A DNA stretch of 41,436 nt from Bizionia sp. (lineage in GTDB: Bacteria > Bacteroidota > Bacteroidia > Flavobacteriales > Flavobacteriaceae). The DNA lies in the NCBI GenBank assembly GCA_020631395.1, contig JAHDHI010000043.1:1-41436 (forward strand). Reading direction: 5' to 3'. Each line of letters begins with the position of its first letter. The first letter of the stretch is position 1. Below the pieces are notes generated by a model, which was not told the origin of the DNA, ran no database searches, and worked only from the letters and a program-made list of their open reading frames with translations. The position numbers and the translations under genes were made by a program. Below, piece by piece: positions 31,456-38,542 of this stretch.

Positions 31456-33117
31456 TTATACAGTGATTTTAGATTTGAAACCTTTATTGATTTCCGATTC
31501 AAAAATAATCGTTCCCTTGATGGATTTTATACGGTTTTCCACATTCTGCAATCCTGTGCTTTTTTTAAGATTGGTTCCCACACCATCATCACTATAGGCT
31601 ATTGCGATTTTCTTCCTAATCGTTTTGAAGGTCAAAGCCACGATTTCTGCTTCACTATGCTTTTTCATATTTACCATCAATTCTTGCAACACCTTGTAAA
31701 TGGTCTGTTTCTTCATCTTGGAAGTGGCTCCCCAATTTATTTTGGCAATGTCCTTTACAATGACACTCGTCATCTCATTGTCATAACTCAACAACAAATC
31801 GTTCAAGGTATCCTTGAAATCCCCTTCATAATCCAATACACTATGTACCTTCGCTATGTTTCGGGTCTTGTCATAGATATGATCCAGATCGTCTATCACC
31901 TTTTCGCTTACGCTAGTATTGCCTTGCAACATCGTCATAACTTGAAACACGTCGTTGGCAACCTCATCATGTACCTTCTTGGAAATACGGCTTTCGGTAT
32001 TGTAGACTTCCTGTAGGGTTTTCTTTTTGTGTTTGGATTTTAATATATAGTAAGTATAAACAATAGTAGGCAATAATAAGGCTATTAAAATCTGAAAAAA
32101 TTCTTTTTGTTTCTTTTGATCTTCGCTTTTTGATAAATAATCACCTGCCAAACCTTTCAATTTATCTAAATCATACTTATATGAAGCATCTTCATTTTTT
32201 AATAAACGCTCGGATATAGAAAGACTGTCGCTAAGCTTTTTATACTCAATAACGTCTCTATCAATCTTTAAATCCACAAGAACTGATAAGGCATTTATAT
32301 TCTGTTTAGTGCTTCCTGTCGAGTCTGCTATTCGTTTTGCCTTTCTTGCAAAAAACAAAGCTTTATCTTTATTGTTTTTACGTTTATAATAGGTTGACAA
32401 ATGTAAATAACTCGTAAATATTCCATCTAAATAACTCTTCTCTTTCCTTAACTTTAATGCTGACTCTAAGTTGTATAATGCTTTTGAGTCACCAATTTCA
32501 AATTGAGCTACCCCTAAATTACTTTGAGCTCTTGCTATACTTAATGTATCGCTTATTTTTATACTTTCATTATAAGCTTTACTGAAATAATTAATTGCTA
32601 AATCATACTTTTCTAATTTCATATAAGTATTTGCTACATTATTATCAAGAGTTATAAATTCTTTAGAAGTTGTAGCATTTTCCCTAGCTTTATTATAATA
32701 CCCCATTGCTCTATCGTACTGCCTTAATTCCCTAAGTACTTTACCTAAATGATTATACAATCCCAATCTCGGTTCTATCTTTATCGAATCATTAAATTTA
32801 TATTTATCGAGAATTTTCAAAGCTTCTATAGCTGAGTTTTCACTATTGTTTAAAGCACCTATTTTATTTTGAATAATTGCAATAGTTCTCAAATCATAAA
32901 CAGCTGCTAAGGTGTCTTTATTGGTTAAAGCAATTTCCTTATGATTATCAAAAAAAGCTAAGGCTCTTAATAAATCTTTATTTGTTTTAGGGTTTATTGT
33001 TAATTTATAATAATGTCCCAAACTATCTATTGATTGCTGCGCAAAAGCGCAATGCATAGAAAAAAAAGAATTAATTATGATAAAAAAAAAGAGGGATGAT
33101 ATTTTAATTGTTTTCAT
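31456..33117 (-). CDS. TPR-containing sensor histidine kinase
   Basis: A 553-residue kinase. The start at 33117 gives a proper signal peptide (MKTIKISSLFFFIIINSFFS...CAFAQ); an earlier ATG at 33216 would overlap the lipoprotein gene and spoil it. Residues about 30-330 are TPR-like helices in the periplasm, 342-360 is a membrane helix, H383 in RISKKVHDEVANDV is the phosphorylation site of the HisKA_3-like dimerisation domain, and the ATPase has an N-box at N483 (LQELMVNMKKHS), DDGVG at 510-514 and GLQNVENRI. It has the layout of the two-component TPR sensors common in Flavobacteria. The signal it senses is unknown. Confidence 0.93.
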   Translation of the reverse strand: MKTIKISSLFFFIIINSFFSMHCAFAQQSIDSLGHYYKLTINPKTNKDLLRALAFFDNHKEIALTNKDTLAAVYDLRTIAIIQNKIGALNNSENSAIEALKILDKYKFNDSIKIEPRLGLYNHLGKVLRELRQYDRAMGYYNKARENATTSKEFITLDNNVANTYMKLEKYDLAINYFSKAYNESIKISDTLSIARAQSNLGVAQFEIGDSKALYNLESALKLRKEKSYLDGIFTSYLHLSTYYKRKNNKDKALFFARKAKRIADSTGSTKQNINALSVLVDLKIDRDVIEYKKLSDSLSISERLLKNEDASYKYDLDKLKGLAGDYLSKSEDQKKQKEFFQILIALLLPTIVYTYYILKSKHKKKTLQEVYNTESRISKKVHDEVANDVFQVMTMLQGNTSVSEKVIDDLDHIYDKTRNIAKVHSVLDYEGDFKDTLNDLLLSYDNEMTSVIVKDIAKINWGATSKMKKQTIYKVLQELMVNMKKHSEAEIVALTFKTIRKKIAIAYSDDGVGTNLKKSTGLQNVENRIKSIKGTIIFESEINKGFKSKITV

Positions 33118-33151
33118 CCCTCTAAAATAGTAACTAAAATTCAAATACTTA

Positions 33152-33328
33152 CTAATTTCGACCTCCTTGTGACGGTGGTGGAGGTGGAGGTGGTAAAATA
33201 TCTCCTTCCTCATCACAACAATTATCTGCTTGTTCTATCAAGGCATCATCTGTTAGACTCGTTGGGTTACAGGAAAAAAATGCCAAATTGAGGAAAACCG
33301 TAAGTAATAATAAATATATTTTGTTCAT
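33152..33328 (-). CDS. Small lipoprotein ahead of the sensor kinase
   Basis: A 58-residue predicted lipoprotein. Residues 1-20 (MNKIYLLLLTVFLNLAFFSC) are a signal with a lipobox ending at Cys20; then come an acidic stretch with a CC pair (ADNCCDEEGD) and a run of seven prolines before the end, SQGGRN. The gene ends 34 bases before the kinase start. It could be the signal receptor or a partner of the kinase's TPR domain in the periplasm, as is known for other sensor-lipoprotein pairs. No homologue is known to me. Confidence 0.78.
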   Translation of the reverse strand: MNKIYLLLLTVFLNLAFFSCNPTSLTDDALIEQADNCCDEEGDILPPPPPPPSQGGRN

Positions 33329-33349
33329 TTTATTAAAATTTTGGAATTG

Positions 33350-33394
33350 AGCAATAGTGTGGCTGTCTGAGATTTTCTCAGATGCTTTATTGCT
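33350..33394. promoter_or_regulatory. Nested hairpin upstream of the lipoprotein-kinase operon
   Basis: Outer arms AGCAATA and TATTGCT (33350-33356, 33388-33394) enclose an inner hairpin TCTGAGA-TTT-TCTCAGA (33366-33382). It lies about 22 bases upstream of the lipoprotein start, in the 360-base gap (33329-33688) shared with the divergent gene at 33689. Whether it acts in RNA or DNA is unknown. I see no convincing gene in the gap. Confidence 0.5.
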
Positions 33395-33615
33395 ATTGTT
33401 TAGCTCGCGCTAAAAAGAGAGAAGACGTCTTTCTCGTTTTGGAAAGTTTGAAGAGAAAAACAAAACAAATAGTTACTTTCCATTACTATATGTATGCTTT
33501 CAACTTCAATGAAAAACTGATTCAATCGATTTTGTTTTTTGAAATCAAATCAGCTTTTAGAAATATTTCTGAAGCAAATAAAATGAAGAATTGAAAAATA
33601 ATTACAGACACTGGC

Positions 33616-33643
33616 TTGACATCTCTTTGTCAATGTTTTGACA
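33616..33643. promoter_or_regulatory. Three TTGACA/TGTCAA half-sites upstream of the gene at 33689
   Basis: TTGACA (33616-33621), six bases, TGTCAA (33628-33633), four bases, TTGACA (33638-33643). The outer two pairs both form inverted repeats with the middle site. The set lies 45 bases before the ATG at 33689 and looks like an operator for a dimeric regulator, possibly the DNA-binding part of the protein encoded there. Confidence 0.5.
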
Positions 33644-33688
33644 CCAACACAAGACACCACAACAAACTAATAACCAATACATTAAATT

Positions 33689-34417
33689 ATGAAAAATGAT
33701 TCTACCGAAGATCTTAAAAAAGAAGATTTAATTCAAGAATTGATGGAATTAGTCTTTGAAAAAGTCAAAGAAGATTCTAAGGAAACCAACGCTTATGGCA
33801 TTTCAAAATATCTCAACCAAGAACTCGACAACAAAATTAACGAGAGAACGCTAACACGATATTATGATGGTTACATACAATCGGGAGATAGATCTACTCC
33901 AAATGATTATAGCTTAGATATACTAAGCCTATATTTAGGATATAAAAACTTCAAGGATTTTGAAGTTAGAAGAATATATGAGAAAACAATAAGAGCCCTA
34001 AAAGACAGCTATGAGGAAAAAATAGATACCTTTAAAAAGGAAATAAGTAAAATGAAAAGTGTTGGCGTATCTTGTATTTTCATACTATTGATAGTCGCTG
34101 GTGCATTTATCTCAAAATACTACAAAAAGAATTGCATGATATGGGTCGATGATCATTACGAAAAAATAAGATGTTCTGGTTTGAATATGGAAGAATCCTT
34201 GGATAAGGTTCGTCTAAAAAAATTCAAAAAAGTAGAGGTATGCAATGACAGCGTATTTTTTAGAGATGGAAAACCAATCAAGCATTATCTTAGGTCCAAC
34301 AATAAAATAGAGTTTTTCACCTATTCTGGAAAACATCCTGTTTATGCAGGCAAGTATGTCAATGAAGTTACTCCAACAATTGTGAACAACTATGTAAAAC
34401 CCTGTGATTCCATATAA
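33689..34417 (+). CDS. Predicted DNA-binding-like membrane protein, unknown
   Basis: A 242-residue protein with a helical N-terminal half (about residues 1-125: LIQELMELVFEKVKE, NAYGISKYLNQELDN, RTLTRYYDGYI) that may be a helix-turn-helix-like domain, one membrane helix at about 129-147 (SVGVSCIFILLIVAGAFI) and a C-terminal domain of about 90 residues with cysteines at 153, 167, 189 and 239. By topology it is a single-pass protein with a cytosolic N terminus, as in membrane-bound regulators. It is divergent from the lipoprotein-kinase operon and followed by a strong terminator. I recognise the N-terminal pattern from other flavobacterial proteins of unknown function. Confidence 0.75.
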   Translation: MKNDSTEDLKKEDLIQELMELVFEKVKEDSKETNAYGISKYLNQELDNKINERTLTRYYDGYIQSGDRSTPNDYSLDILSLYLGYKNFKDFEVRRIYEKTIRALKDSYEEKIDTFKKEISKMKSVGVSCIFILLIVAGAFISKYYKKNCMIWVDDHYEKIRCSGLNMEESLDKVRLKKFKKVEVCNDSVFFRDGKPIKHYLRSNNKIEFFTYSGKHPVYAGKYVNEVTPTIVNNYVKPCDSI

Positions 34418-34427
34418 AAACAAGGCA

Positions 34428-34460
34428 CAAAAAAAGCCGCAACTTAACGTTGCGGCTTTT
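34428..34460. terminator. Bidirectional terminator between the genes at 34417 and 34473
   Basis: Stem GCCGCAAC/GTTGCGGC (34436-34443, 34449-34456) with a five-base loop, an A-run on the left and a T-run on the right, so it can end transcription from both converging genes. Confidence 0.9.
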
Positions 34461-34472
34461 CTGTATCTCAAC

Positions 34473-34892
34473 TTAGATTTCGAACATTTCCCTTTTATCC
34501 TTGAAGCTTTTGAATTCCAATATGTAACCATTGGGATCCTTGATGAAAAAAGAGAGATGCTCTCCTTTTTTATCTTTTAAAAAGGTCGCTTGTGTCACCA
34601 ACTCCAAATTTTGGTTTTGAAGCTTTGTATAGATCTTACCCCAAGTGTCTACGTCCACGATTATTCCGAAATGAAAAGCAGGTAGAATCTTGCCTTCAAA
34701 CACATAGTTGGGGCTGTTGAAATTGAACTTGCCGGCCTTTGTGAACGTTATTTGATGATTGAACAGATTGACATCCAACCAATTCTTTGCTTGCCGTCCT
34801 GAGGTTGCTCCGATGATGTCCAGATAAAAGGCCTTGGTATCTTCTATGTTGTCACAAGGCAATGAAATGTGAAAATTGGCATCCATGGTCAT
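34473..34892 (-). CDS. VOC (glyoxalase/bleomycin-resistance) family protein
   Basis: A 139-residue vicinal-oxygen-chelate protein. It has the repeated beta-alpha-beta layout: ANFHISLPCDNIEDTKAFYLDIIG near the N terminus and FKDKREMFEI at the end, with HLSFFIKDPNGYILEFKSF (given in part: FFIKDPNGYILEF) as the classic second-half strand with the Glu metal ligand. A first-half His (FHISLP) could be the other ligand. It may be an enzyme or binding protein of unspecified substrate. It stands alone and converges on the membrane protein gene across a terminator. Confidence 0.92.
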   Translation of the reverse strand: MTMDANFHISLPCDNIEDTKAFYLDIIGATSGRQAKNWLDVNLFNHQITFTKAGKFNFNSPNYVFEGKILPAFHFGIIVDVDTWGKIYTKLQNQNLELVTQATFLKDKKGEHLSFFIKDPNGYILEFKSFKDKREMFEI

Positions 34893-35028
34893 AAGGTGTT
34901 AAAATGAATATTCTTGAATTTCCCTTACTGTAATTTACGAAATATTCTATTTAATCCTAAAGAAAAAAATCAAATGACCCCACTTTTCAGCAAGGCCATT
35001 TGCAATCCCAAATAATCGAAACCAGCTA

Positions 35029-35805
35029 TTAGATGAACTTGGCCACAAACATGTCGAACACTTCTATGACGATGAGTATGATTATTATCCATTCCAACCT
35101 ACTGCTTTCCTTATGATCCATTATGTCCTTGAAGAGTTCCAAGTTCTCTTTTATGATTTCTATCCGATCGTGAATTAAACGATAGCGATCTTTCAAGTCG
35201 AAGGTTTTCTTCAATTCGGAGTTCAGCTTGTTCAATTCTTCATCATCCCATGTTATTTCTGGGGAGTCGAAAATATATAGGTTCTCTGAAATTCGGTTTT
35301 TAATGTTCAATATCTTACCAATGAAACGCTTTAGCTTGTTCCCGGAAATGTCCAACTTCCCATATTGTTCCAAATACAGGGTGTGCTTGTTCGTCTCTAT
35401 CAATAGCTTTTCGGTAATCTCAGAATAGCGGTTCAATGCCACGGATTGTGAAGCATTGAGCATTACCAATCGAATCATCTCCTCGTTTACCATTGGCAAC
35501 TCTATGTGATTGAATTGCACTTTCAGCGTATTGGGTTTAATCAATACTTCGACTTCTTCCGATAATTTCTCGAAAAGGTAATTGTTGCAAAATGGTTTGA
35601 TGATTTGCAATACTTCGCTAATTTCATTTTCCTTTATATTGAAGAAGCTCACCATTCCATATTGAAACATGTATATGAAACCATCCTCGGATATCTTATA
35701 GAACAACTCATCGCTATCTTGAAAAAGCAACTGCCAAACCAGTTGCCCTTTACTTTCCTTGATGTTGATGGTGCTCGCCAATTGATATGCCAAAACCCTA
35801 TACAT
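35029..35805 (-). CDS. Rmd1/DUF155 family protein with C-terminal membrane helix
   Basis: A 258-residue protein of the Rmd1/Sif3/DUF155 family, which includes mitochondrial proteins and bacterial proteins of unknown function. The N-terminal domain (FYKISEDGFIYMFQYGMVSFFN) and the helical LNKLNSELKKTFDLKDRYRLIHDRIEIIKENLELFKDIMDHKESSRLEWIIIILI part (given as RYRLIHDRIEIIKENLELF) lead to a membrane helix (about residues 241-257), the usual arrangement. I prefer the ATG at 35805 to a TTG at 35811. It starts 2 bases after a 27-codon acidic frame, which suggests translational coupling. Confidence 0.88.
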   Translation of the reverse strand: MYRVLAYQLASTINIKESKGQLVWQLLFQDSDELFYKISEDGFIYMFQYGMVSFFNIKENEISEVLQIIKPFCNNYLFEKLSEEVEVLIKPNTLKVQFNHIELPMVNEEMIRLVMLNASQSVALNRYSEITEKLLIETNKHTLYLEQYGKLDISGNKLKRFIGKILNIKNRISENLYIFDSPEITWDDEELNKLNSELKKTFDLKDRYRLIHDRIEIIKENLELFKDIMDHKESSRLEWIIIILIVIEVFDMFVAKFI

Positions 35806-35807
35806 TG

Positions 35808-35891
35808 TCAATCGCTATCATTGTTAGATCCCGTTGACGCATCTTGGATGGTCTCTGGATCATCATAGTAATCTTCATCATAATTCTTCAT
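35808..35891 (-). CDS. Possible 27-residue acidic leader peptide
   Basis: A short open frame (MKNYDEDYYDDPETIQDAST, then seven residues) with a very acidic start. Its TGA is two bases before the ATG of the Rmd1-like gene, and its ATG overlaps the TGA that ends the frame at 35888. It may be a small acidic protein or a coupling leader. Frames of this size occur by chance, so the evidence is weak. Confidence 0.4.
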   Translation of the reverse strand: MKNYDEDYYDDPETIQDASTGSNNDSD

Positions 35892-36085
35892 CGTCGTTTT
35901 TTTGTCTTCATAAACTTCATATTCACCTTAATCACATATTCGGTGTCTTCCCGACAACCTCCACTGCTAAAACCATTTTTTTGCTTGTCGTCTCGAGATC
36001 ACTTCACTAAAATCGATGCAAAACCTTGGTTTTCCTTGATGCCATTGCAAGGCAACGGATATGTGAAGATTGGCACACAGAACAT
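35888..36085 (-). pseudogene. Small frame with one in-frame TGA, possible decayed gene
   Basis: Starting at ATG 36085, six bases after the stop of the 76-residue gene, 28 codons (MFCVPIFTYPLPCNGIKENQ and eight more) run to a TGA, and the same frame continues for 36 codons (from SRDDKQKNGFSSGGCREDTE to a basic end, MKFMKTKKRR) to a second TGA. The segments read like parts of one protein of about 65 residues with Trp-to-stop mutation at codon 29. It could also be chance, as no homologue is known to me. Confidence 0.35.
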
Positions 36086-36090
36086 ATATA

Positions 36091-36321
36091 TCATAAGCAT
36101 TTCAAAGCCTCTATCCTATAGACAAGAAGGTCATCTTCATCATCCTCATATCTTTCGGTATAAGAAATTTCGAATGTCTCTCCAATCAATGTCTTGTCGG
36201 TTTTCAAATCATAATGTTGCAATACTCTTGGATTTATCTCCTCAAACACCAAATCTTCACCATTCTCAATGCCAAATGTATAGTACCCATTTTCATACCG
36301 TTTAAAAACAGCCTTTTCCAT
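36091..36321 (-). CDS. Small acidic protein, unknown (76 residues)
   Basis: A 76-residue protein, beta-rich in the N-terminal half (AVFKRYENGYYTFGIENGEDLVFEEI) and with an acidic patch YEDDEDDLLVY near the end. No signal or membrane segment. It follows the 92-residue acidic protein after 18 bases and belongs to a group of small proteins downstream of the polyamine genes, a layout I recall from other Flavobacteriaceae. No function is known to me. Confidence 0.75.
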   Translation of the reverse strand: MEKAVFKRYENGYYTFGIENGEDLVFEEINPRVLQHYDLKTDKTLIGETFEISYTERYEDDEDDLLVYRIEALKCL

Positions 36322-36339
36322 TGTCTTAAATATAGATTT

Positions 36340-36618
36340 TTATTCGTCTTCAAAATTCATATCCGTAGCTTCTGTATCCTCATCGAAATCTTCTTCGTTG
36401 TCATCTCCATAGTCTTCCATCGCCTTCACCAAGCGTACACCAACCTTAACCAGATAGATGGTATCTTCCGTTCGTACTTCAACCGCTTCGACAAGTTCAT
36501 TCTTCGCATTCTTGAATGCTATTATTTGATGGTCTCCATAGCCATCTGGAAACTTTTCCACCAAAAGATCCAAGATATCCTCATTGAGTTTCTTATAGTC
36601 AACAATTACTCTTTTCAT
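36340..36618 (-). CDS. Small acidic protein, unknown (92 residues)
   Basis: A 92-residue protein. The N-terminal part (KRVIVDYKKLNEDILDLLVEKFPDGYGDHQIIAF) is helical then strand-like, the middle VEAVEVRTEDTIYLVKVGVRLVKAM is beta, and the last 25 residues are mostly D and E. It follows the deoxyhypusine-synthase-like gene by 21 bases, so it is in the polyamine cluster. A role in binding polyamines or other cations through the acidic tail is possible, but this is inference. Confidence 0.78.
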   Translation of the reverse strand: MKRVIVDYKKLNEDILDLLVEKFPDGYGDHQIIAFKNAKNELVEAVEVRTEDTIYLVKVGVRLVKAMEDYGDDNEEDFDEDTEATDMNFEDE

Positions 36619-36639
36619 ATTTTCCTTTTTTATTTTATA

Positions 36640-37623
36640 TTACAGATTCAATAGATAGGCGAAAATTAGTGGAGCTACTATGGTAGCATCACTTTCTATT
36701 ATGAATTTAGGAGTGTCCATATCCAATTTGCCCCAAGTTATCTTCTCATTTGGTACAGCTCCAGAATACGAACCGTAACTGGTCGTAGAATCGCTTATTT
36801 GGCAAAAATAGCTCCAAAAGGGAGTATCGGTACGTTCCATGTCTTGGTACAACATTGGTACGACACATATTGGAAAATCCCCTGCTATACCTCCTCCTAT
36901 TTGAAAAAAGCCAATCCCATCTTTGGAATTGTCGGTATACCAATCGGCCAGGAACGTCATGTATTCTATTCCCGATTTCATGGTGCTCGCCTTTAATTCC
37001 CCTTTAAGGACATAGCTTGCAAAAATATTCCCCATTGTACTGTCTTCCCATCCTGGGACCACGATAGGCAGGTTTTTCTCTGCAGCTGCATACATCCAAG
37101 AATCCTTCAAATCTATTTCGTAATGCTCTTCCAACACACCTGACAACAACATCTTGTACATGTATTCGTGTGGAAAATATCGTTCACCATTGTCTTCGGC
37201 ATCTTTCCAGATCTTATGAACATGCTTCTGCAAACGTCTGAATGCTTCTTCTTCCGGTATGCAGGTATCGGTGACGCGATTCAATCCTCTTTCCAGCAAA
37301 TCCCATTCGTCCTTGGGTGTCAGATCCCTATAATTGGGTACACGCTCATAATGAGAATGCGCCACCAAATTCATTATGTCCTCTTCAAGATTGGCTCCTG
37401 TACATGAAATGATCTGTACCTTGTCCTGTCTTATCATTTCTGCAAAACTCTTTCCTAATTCTGCCGTGCTCATTGCTCCTGCCAAGGAAACCAACATTTT
37501 TGCACCATTGTGCAATTGGGCTTCGTATCCCTTTGCTGCATCTACCAAGGCTGCTGCATTGAAATGCAAATAGTGGGTTTCGATAAATTGTGAAATTGGG
37601 CCTTTAGTATTCATCCTCTTCAT
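36640..37623 (-). CDS. Deoxyhypusine-synthase-like protein lacking the catalytic Lys
   Basis: A 327-residue protein of the deoxyhypusine synthase family, placed after arginine decarboxylase and agmatinase. The fold motifs are present: SLAGAMSTAELGKS, SCTGANLEEDIM, VVPGWEDSTMGN and GFFQIGGGIAGDFP. In true deoxyhypusine synthase the last motif is GGGxxK, where Lys forms a covalent intermediate; here the position is Gly248 and no lysine replaces it. The product is therefore probably not hypusine, for which bacteria also lack the eIF5A substrate; an aminobutyl-transfer or polyamine-related role is plausible. The ATG at 37623 overlaps the agmatinase stop by 20 bases; 37614 is also possible. Confidence 0.9.
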   Translation of the reverse strand: MKRMNTKGPISQFIETHYLHFNAAALVDAAKGYEAQLHNGAKMLVSLAGAMSTAELGKSFAEMIRQDKVQIISCTGANLEEDIMNLVAHSHYERVPNYRDLTPKDEWDLLERGLNRVTDTCIPEEEAFRRLQKHVHKIWKDAEDNGERYFPHEYMYKMLLSGVLEEHYEIDLKDSWMYAAAEKNLPIVVPGWEDSTMGNIFASYVLKGELKASTMKSGIEYMTFLADWYTDNSKDGIGFFQIGGGIAGDFPICVVPMLYQDMERTDTPFWSYFCQISDSTTSYGSYSGAVPNEKITWGKLDMDTPKFIIESDATIVAPLIFAYLLNL

Positions 37624-38542
37624 TGTATTTTGAATTGTTGCTTTTTGTTTTTGGGGCTTCGAAATCACTTTGAAAGTCATCTTCTATGCCTTCATTCTTG
37701 AATTTGTAGCTCAACATCTTGTAGTATAGCTTCGCTGCCAAGAAATCCGATGATCTTTCATTCTTGTTTGGGCATAGTTCCACGATGTCAAAACCGACCA
37801 CGTTCTTTTCCTCGAACACCTGTTTCAGGAAATCCAATGTCTCATACCAAAGCAACCCTCCTGGTTCTGGTGTTCCCGTACTTGGTAGTATGGATGGATC
37901 GAATGCATCCAAATCGATGGTTATGAACACGTTGTCCGTCATTTGATCTATTGCCGAATCCGTCCATGTATCATCCATTGCCATGTCGTGTGCGAAATAC
38001 GTCTTGTCCTTGTCCATTACCGTGGTCTCGATACTGTCCATGGAACGAATGCCCACTTGTATCAGATTGGTCGTTTGGCTTGCTTCGTAAACTGCGCAAG
38101 CATGGTTGCAGGATGAACCTTCGTACTCCATACGCAAATCTGCATGTGCATCCAGTTGCAACACGGTAAGGCTGGTAAACATTTCACTGAATGCCCTGAT
38201 CGTACCTATCGAAATGGAATGTTCGCCTCCAAATATGGTAACGAACTTATTTTTTCTTATGTAACTTTTGGTAATCTGATGCACGGCTTCCACCATCGCT
38301 TCCGGCGAACTGTTCTCGGTTACCGCATTTGCCAAATACACCCCTTGTTTGTATACTTCTGTTTCTGTTTCTATGTCATATAGCTCCATGTTCTCAGAGG
38401 CATCCAAAAAGGCTTCGGGTCCTTTGTCCGCTCCTTTTTGCCATGTGCTCGTGCCATCGTAAGGCACGGGTATCAATACGATTTTCGATGTTTCCAGCTT
38501 CCCGAACTCTTCAGGAATACCAGCATAAGTCTTAGTTTGCAT
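37604..38542 (-). CDS. speB: Agmatinase (SpeB, arginase-family)
   Basis: A 312-residue arginase-family enzyme that splits agmatine to putrescine and urea. The dinuclear Mn ligands are in GGEHSISIG, DAHADLR and DLDAFDPSILPSTGTPEPGG. The C-terminal tail of about 30 residues is rich in charged residues and does not look catalytic. It overlaps the end of the arginine decarboxylase gene by 11 bases, so the two enzymes of the arginine route to putrescine are coupled. Agmatinase is more likely than arginase because of this neighbour. Confidence 0.94.
   Translation of the reverse strand: MQTKTYAGIPEEFGKLETSKIVLIPVPYDGTSTWQKGADKGPEAFLDASENMELYDIETETEVYKQGVYLANAVTENSSPEAMVEAVHQITKSYIRKNKFVTIFGGEHSISIGTIRAFSEMFTSLTVLQLDAHADLRMEYEGSSCNHACAVYEASQTTNLIQVGIRSMDSIETTVMDKDKTYFAHDMAMDDTWTDSAIDQMTDNVFITIDLDAFDPSILPSTGTPEPGGLLWYETLDFLKQVFEEKNVVGFDIVELCPNKNERSSDFLAAKLYYKMLSYKFKNEGIEDDFQSDFEAPKTKSNNSKYNEEDEY

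Noticed and set aside
33382-33594. Plus-strand frame of 70 codons in the divergent gap
   Set aside because: It begins inside the nested hairpin, has no promoter or ribosome-binding site of its own, and its residues show no recognisable pattern.
35888-36085. Selenocysteine codon at the in-frame TGA
   Set aside because: No SECIS-like hairpin is evident after the TGA, and no selenoprotein genes are seen in the window; a stop mutation or chance is simpler.
35844-36305. Long plus-strand frame of 153 codons
   Set aside because: It is mostly antisense to the 76-residue acidic gene and the small frames upstream of the Rmd1-like gene; its His-, Ser- and Phe-rich translation is typical of a shadow frame.
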